Assembly (NCBI GenBank): GCA_002104905.1
Contig: MCFE01000154.1
Location: forward strand, 88,365-152,364
DNA length: 64,000 nt
Source of the DNA: Basidiobolus meristosporus CBS 931.73
Taxonomy: Eukaryota; Basidiobolomycota; Basidiobolomycetes; Basidiobolales; Basidiobolaceae
Direction of reading: 5' to 3'
Under the pieces are notes generated by a model, which had not been told where the DNA came from, made no database searches, and was given only the letters and a program-made list of their open reading frames with translations. Of the stretch, positions 61,581 through 64,000 are shown one piece after another; the stretch's first letter is position 1; each line of letters begins with the position of its first letter. The translations under genes and the position numbers were made by a program.

Positions 61581-61679
61581 CAAGGGATAGGGGGGTCACA
61601 GTAACCAACAGGTGAAATCTTTATTTCAGTTGAAACAAAGAAGCCAGCACTACTGTTGTAGCATTGATACAAGAGTGTG
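61581..61679 (-). mobile_element. Retroelement 3' tail, copy 2
   Basis: Begins with CAAGGGATAGGGGGGTCAC, a degenerate TTAGGG-like stretch. It then follows the same sequence as copy 1 and, for its first about 60 bases, as the 3' end of the ORF-bearing element at 62276. It is cut by the gypsy LTR at 61680. Confidence 0.6.
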
Positions 61680-62277
61680 TGTTGTGCATCAACATTTAAA
61701 ACTTAGCCAATTTTACTCCGTTTGAAAATCTAGTACCCTAACTGATTTTCCCTAACCCAAACATAGCAAATCCCAGTTACAGTTTATTTTATCCCACCTC
61801 AGAATCTATTTTTAGCTATCACACCTGATCTATTTTCAAATGGTCATTACATTATCAACCTATCTGCCAAGCCTTCCCAGGTGATTAGTCATCTGAGATC
61901 TATCCAACCACGGTGCAGTTGCCAAGACATCAGTTGATTTATGATGTAATTTTCATTTATCTTATGCACCTATGAACACCCAAATTTATCTCAATCAATC
62001 CAGTCCCTTGGCGCTTACTAATTCAACTTGATCAGAAAAGTATAAATAAAGTTTACTGAACCTTTTGGTTTAGTGTGTGTCTCAACAAAATTAAGATTCT
62101 GTCTCAGCAAAAATAAGAATCCAACAATTCCGTTCCAGTTTCTATCCAAGCCTAGTATATCTAGCACTCCAAAGAACACCAAGCCTAGCCTGCCTAGCAA
62201 ACAAAAATCATTGCCTTTATAGCCAACCCAGCTATATCCAAGACCAATATTAGATCAGAATCTTTCTGCTAATATTT
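61680..62277 (+). repeat. Truncated gypsy LTR (598 of 697 bp)
   Basis: Same family as the LTRs at 12133 and 17355 but in opposite orientation. It begins TGTTGTGCATCAAC and matches closely until AATATTT at 62277. There the last about 98 bp are missing and a telomere-like tract starts. There is no internal gypsy sequence, so it was a solo LTR or the outer LTR of an element lost at the break. Confidence 0.88.
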
Positions 62278-62290
62278 AGGGTTAGGGGGG
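62276..62290 (+). repeat. Interstitial telomere-like stub (TTAGGGTTAGGGGGG)
   Basis: Two exact TTAGGG units and extra G residues, in the same orientation as the terminal telomere, sit between the truncated LTR and the ORF-bearing element. Confidence 0.75.
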
Positions 62291-62376
62291 ATGATCATCA
62301 CCAAAGGGTGAAATCTTTATTTAAATAATAAATAAAGAAGCCAAGTTTGAATATGAACATCTGAGATGCAGGAAGC

Positions 62377-63177
62377 CTACAAGATAAACTTGGACTTTGC
62401 TGTATCCCAAATATCCTCAATATCAAAGTCTAGAGGAGAGTGTAGCAAGACTGCTTGTTCACTGTAGTATTTCTTGAGGAAGTTTGTGACTTGAAGGGAA
62501 GGAGAGTTTTTCAACAAGCTGGTGAATCTTTTGAGGAGTTCTTTTTCCAGAGAGAATGGCACAAAGAGTGGAATGTCCAAATGATGTCTGAATATATGCT
62601 CTGAGAGCTCCCAATCCAGCATATTTTTGACTTCTTCTGTAAAATCTTCAACAATATCTTTGTCAAGAATAACTTCCAAGAGATCCCTGGCAATGTACTG
62701 AATGTTAATAATCTTAGGCATATGAATACCTAGCTCCTTGAGGTAGTTTCTTTGTTCTGATATTGGGAGATATCCTGCATTTCTGAAATAGCAAACTGCC
62801 CAGTTGGCAGTAGGAGGAGTATCAGGGCTGACAGGGAATCTTCTTCTGGCTTTAGCGTGCACTGGCTTAGGAGACTGTCTTGATGGAAGGGCAGCTGGTT
62901 TTGGATGAGCTTGAAGTGCTTGGGAGTAGGTTTGAGTACAAGTAGTAGAAATTCCTGGTTGCTGAGAATTTTCATTTTGACTGGATGAAGAGCTAATTGA
63001 GGGGTTGCAAGGTAAGGAAGAAGCTGAAAGAGAAGTGGAGAGGGCTGGGTGAAGTTCAGAAAGGGTTTTGAAAAGAATTTGGATCTGAGATTTCAACATT
63101 GAGTTTTCAGCTTCAAGAAGAGAAACTCTTTGTTCAAGGTAAGAAGTCTGTAAAGAGTGAAAGTTGGGTAAAGACAT
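62377..63177 (-). CDS. ORF of the telomere-adjacent element, ORF1-like coiled-coil protein (266 residues)
   Basis: Intact frame from ATG 63177 to TAG 62377. Residues about 10-45 form a leucine heptad pattern (YLEQRVSLLEAENSMLKSQI), a coiled coil. An S/Q/P-rich linker follows (45-110), then a basic patch KARRRFPV. The C-terminal half looks folded. Its block ISEQRNYLKELGIHMPKI-NIQYIARDLLEVIL resembles the single-strand nucleic-acid-binding region of ORF1/gag-like proteins of fungal LINE elements, from memory and without alignment. The composition is AT-rich and unlike host genes. No cysteine knuckle is present. It might bind element RNA or telomeric DNA. The alternative is a subtelomeric orphan gene family. 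Confidence 0.6.
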   Translation of the reverse strand: MSLPNFHSLQTSYLEQRVSLLEAENSMLKSQIQILFKTLSELHPALSTSLSASSLPCNPSISSSSSQNENSQQPGISTTCTQTYSQALQAHPKPAALPSRQSPKPVHAKARRRFPVSPDTPPTANWAVCYFRNAGYLPISEQRNYLKELGIHMPKIINIQYIARDLLEVILDKDIVEDFTEEVKNMLDWELSEHIFRHHLDIPLFVPFSLEKELLKRFTSLLKNSPSLQVTNFLKKYYSEQAVLLHSPLDFDIEDIWDTAKSKFIL

Positions 63178-63221
63178 GGAAGTAGTAAATAAGAAGAAAG
63201 GAGTAGTTGGAGTGGGAGGGT

Positions 63222-63763
63222 GGGAAAATAGGTAAGAAGAAAAGAGAGGAAAGATCTGAAATTGAAAATCTCAGAATTTATAGATGGATGGACAAAGGTA
63301 GAGGATTGATTAATCCAGGGTTAGGGAAAAATAGGTAAGAAGAAAAGAGAGGAAAGATCTGAAATTGAAAATCTCAGAATTTATAGATGGATGGACAAAG
63401 GTAGAGGATTGATTAATCCAGGGTTAGGGAAAAATAGGTAAGAAGAAAAGAGAGGAAAGATCTGAAATTGAAAATCTCAGAATTTATAGATGGATGGACA
63501 AAGGTAGAGGATTGATTAATCCAGGGTTAGGGAAAAATAGGTAAGAAGAAAAGAGAGGAAAGATCTGAAATTGAAAATCTCAGAATTTATAGATGGATGG
63601 ACAAAGGTAGAGGATTGATTAATCCAGGGTTAGGGAAAAATAGGTAAGAAGAAAAGAGAGGAAAGATCTGAAATTGAAAATCTCAGAATTTATAGATGGA
63701 TGGACAAGGGTAGAGGATTGATTAATCCAGGGTTAGGGAAAAATAGGTAAGAAGAAAAGAGAG
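63222..63763. repeat. Five tandem copies of a 103-bp repeat next to the telomere
   Basis: The block GGAAAGATCTGAAATTG recurs at 63248, 63351, 63454, 63557 and 63660, exactly 103 bp apart. A sixth copy begins but runs into telomere repeats at 63764. Units are almost identical; the first has one base fewer in its A-run and the fifth has AAGGG for AAAGG. Each full unit contains CCAGGGTTAGGGAAAAATAGG, an embedded telomere-like motif. They occupy the 5' leader of the minus-strand ORF. Confidence 0.95.
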
Positions 63764-64000
63764 GGGTAGGGTTAGGGTTAGGGTTAGGGTTAGGGTTAGG
63801 GTTAGGGTTAGGGTTAGGGTTAGGGTTAGGGTTAGGGTTAGGGTTAGGGTTAGGGTTAGGGTTAGGGTTAGGGTTAGGGTTAGGGTTAGGGTTAGGGTTA
63901 GGGTTAGGGTTAGGGTTAGGGTTAGGGTTAGGGTTAGGGTTAGGGTTAGGGTTAGGGTTAGGGTTAGGGTTAGGGTTAGGGTTAGGGTTAGGGTTAGGGT
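63764..64000 (+). repeat. Telomere, (TTAGGG)n, about 39 units
   Basis: After an imperfect first unit (GGGTAGGG) the sequence is uninterrupted TTAGGG to the end of the window, G-rich strand running 5' to 3' outward. This is the right chromosome end, or the assembled part of it. Confidence 0.99.

Larger units (their letters stand above)
62278..63763 (-). mobile_element. Compact telomere-adjacent retroelement-like unit (non-LTR type, single ORF)
   Basis: The bounds are the telomere-like stub on the left and telomere repeats on the right. In sense (minus) orientation it has a leader with tandem 103-bp repeats facing the telomere and one ORF (63177-62377). A 3' part follows with an AATAAA signal (near 62325-62335), ending CCCCCCTAACCCTAAA. 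Its 3' region shares sequence with two tails at 61461-61679. There is no reverse transcriptase ORF, so it would depend on a partner. The non-LTR assignment rests on structure and a weak ORF1-like resemblance. Confidence 0.55.

Noticed and set aside
61581-61600. AAGGGATAGGGGGG as a true telomere remnant on its own
   Set aside because: Taken alone it is too degenerate. It is used only together with the two related tails, and it could instead be ordinary element sequence.
62018-62200. 60-codon minus-strand ORF
   Set aside because: It lies wholly inside the gypsy LTR and recurs with it. It is not a gene.
63222-63763. CRISPR-like array
   Set aside because: The units are contiguous 103-bp tandem copies without variable spacers, in a fungal subtelomere.

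Overview
This is the right-hand end of a fungal chromosome. The window closes in about 237 bp of TTAGGG telomere repeats. The host genes carry short (about 50-70 nt) GT-AG introns and include a class IV-type chitin synthase, PKA, IRE1 and EFR3, so the organism is a filamentous-type fungus. A cobalamin-dependent (class II) ribonucleotide reductase with twelve introns points to an early-branching, non-Dikarya lineage. That placement is inference, based on what is known of B12 use in fungi. I cannot name a species.

Layout. (1) 1-23.7 kb is a nested transposon island. Two Ty1/copia elements lie head to head, meeting near 7.37 kb. The left one (minus strand) is broken by a Tnp2/CACTA-type element (1-2942, left end outside the window) and by a PIF/Harbinger-type element (2972-6389, ATT target duplication). 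The right one (plus strand) is split by a second CACTA copy (10159-21860). That copy is itself split by a chromovirus-type Ty3/gypsy element (12133-18051, two 697-bp LTRs, GGGCT target duplication). Another decayed copia piece follows at about 23.2-23.65 kb. (2) 24-57.7 kb holds eight recognisable host genes: BED-finger/class II ribonucleotide reductase fusion (+), ZFAND2-like AN1 zinc finger (+), a small cysteine-rich GPI-anchored protein (+), IRE1 (+), EFR3 (-), prenylcysteine oxidase (-), PKA catalytic subunit (+) and chitin synthase (-). A zinc-type MDR oxidoreductase (+) is the ninth and most distal. Spacers are large. (3) 57.7-60.9 kb has no recognisable gene. (4) 60.9 kb to the end is the subtelomere: a reversed copia 3' end with its LTR, two degenerate retroelement 3' tails, a truncated gypsy LTR, a perfect TTAGGG stub, a compact minus-strand element with one ORF (62377-63177, similar in style to non-LTR ORF1), five 103-bp tandem repeats each carrying a telomere-like motif, then the telomere.

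The host genes are not an operon or a metabolic cluster. They are ordinary housekeeping and secretory-pathway functions: wall synthesis, the unfolded protein response, PI4-kinase anchoring, cAMP signalling, prenylcysteine salvage and dNTP synthesis. Two things stand out. The B12-dependent ribonucleotide reductase carries an N-terminal BED-type zinc finger and a nuclear-localisation-like motif in one uninterrupted exon. The chromosome end looks as if it grew outward by repeated attachment of a short non-LTR element to telomeric DNA, resembling in layout the MoTeR elements of Magnaporthe.

All gene models were spliced by eye from reading-frame continuity, GT/AG (one GC/AG) boundaries and family resemblance. 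No alignment or database search was run.
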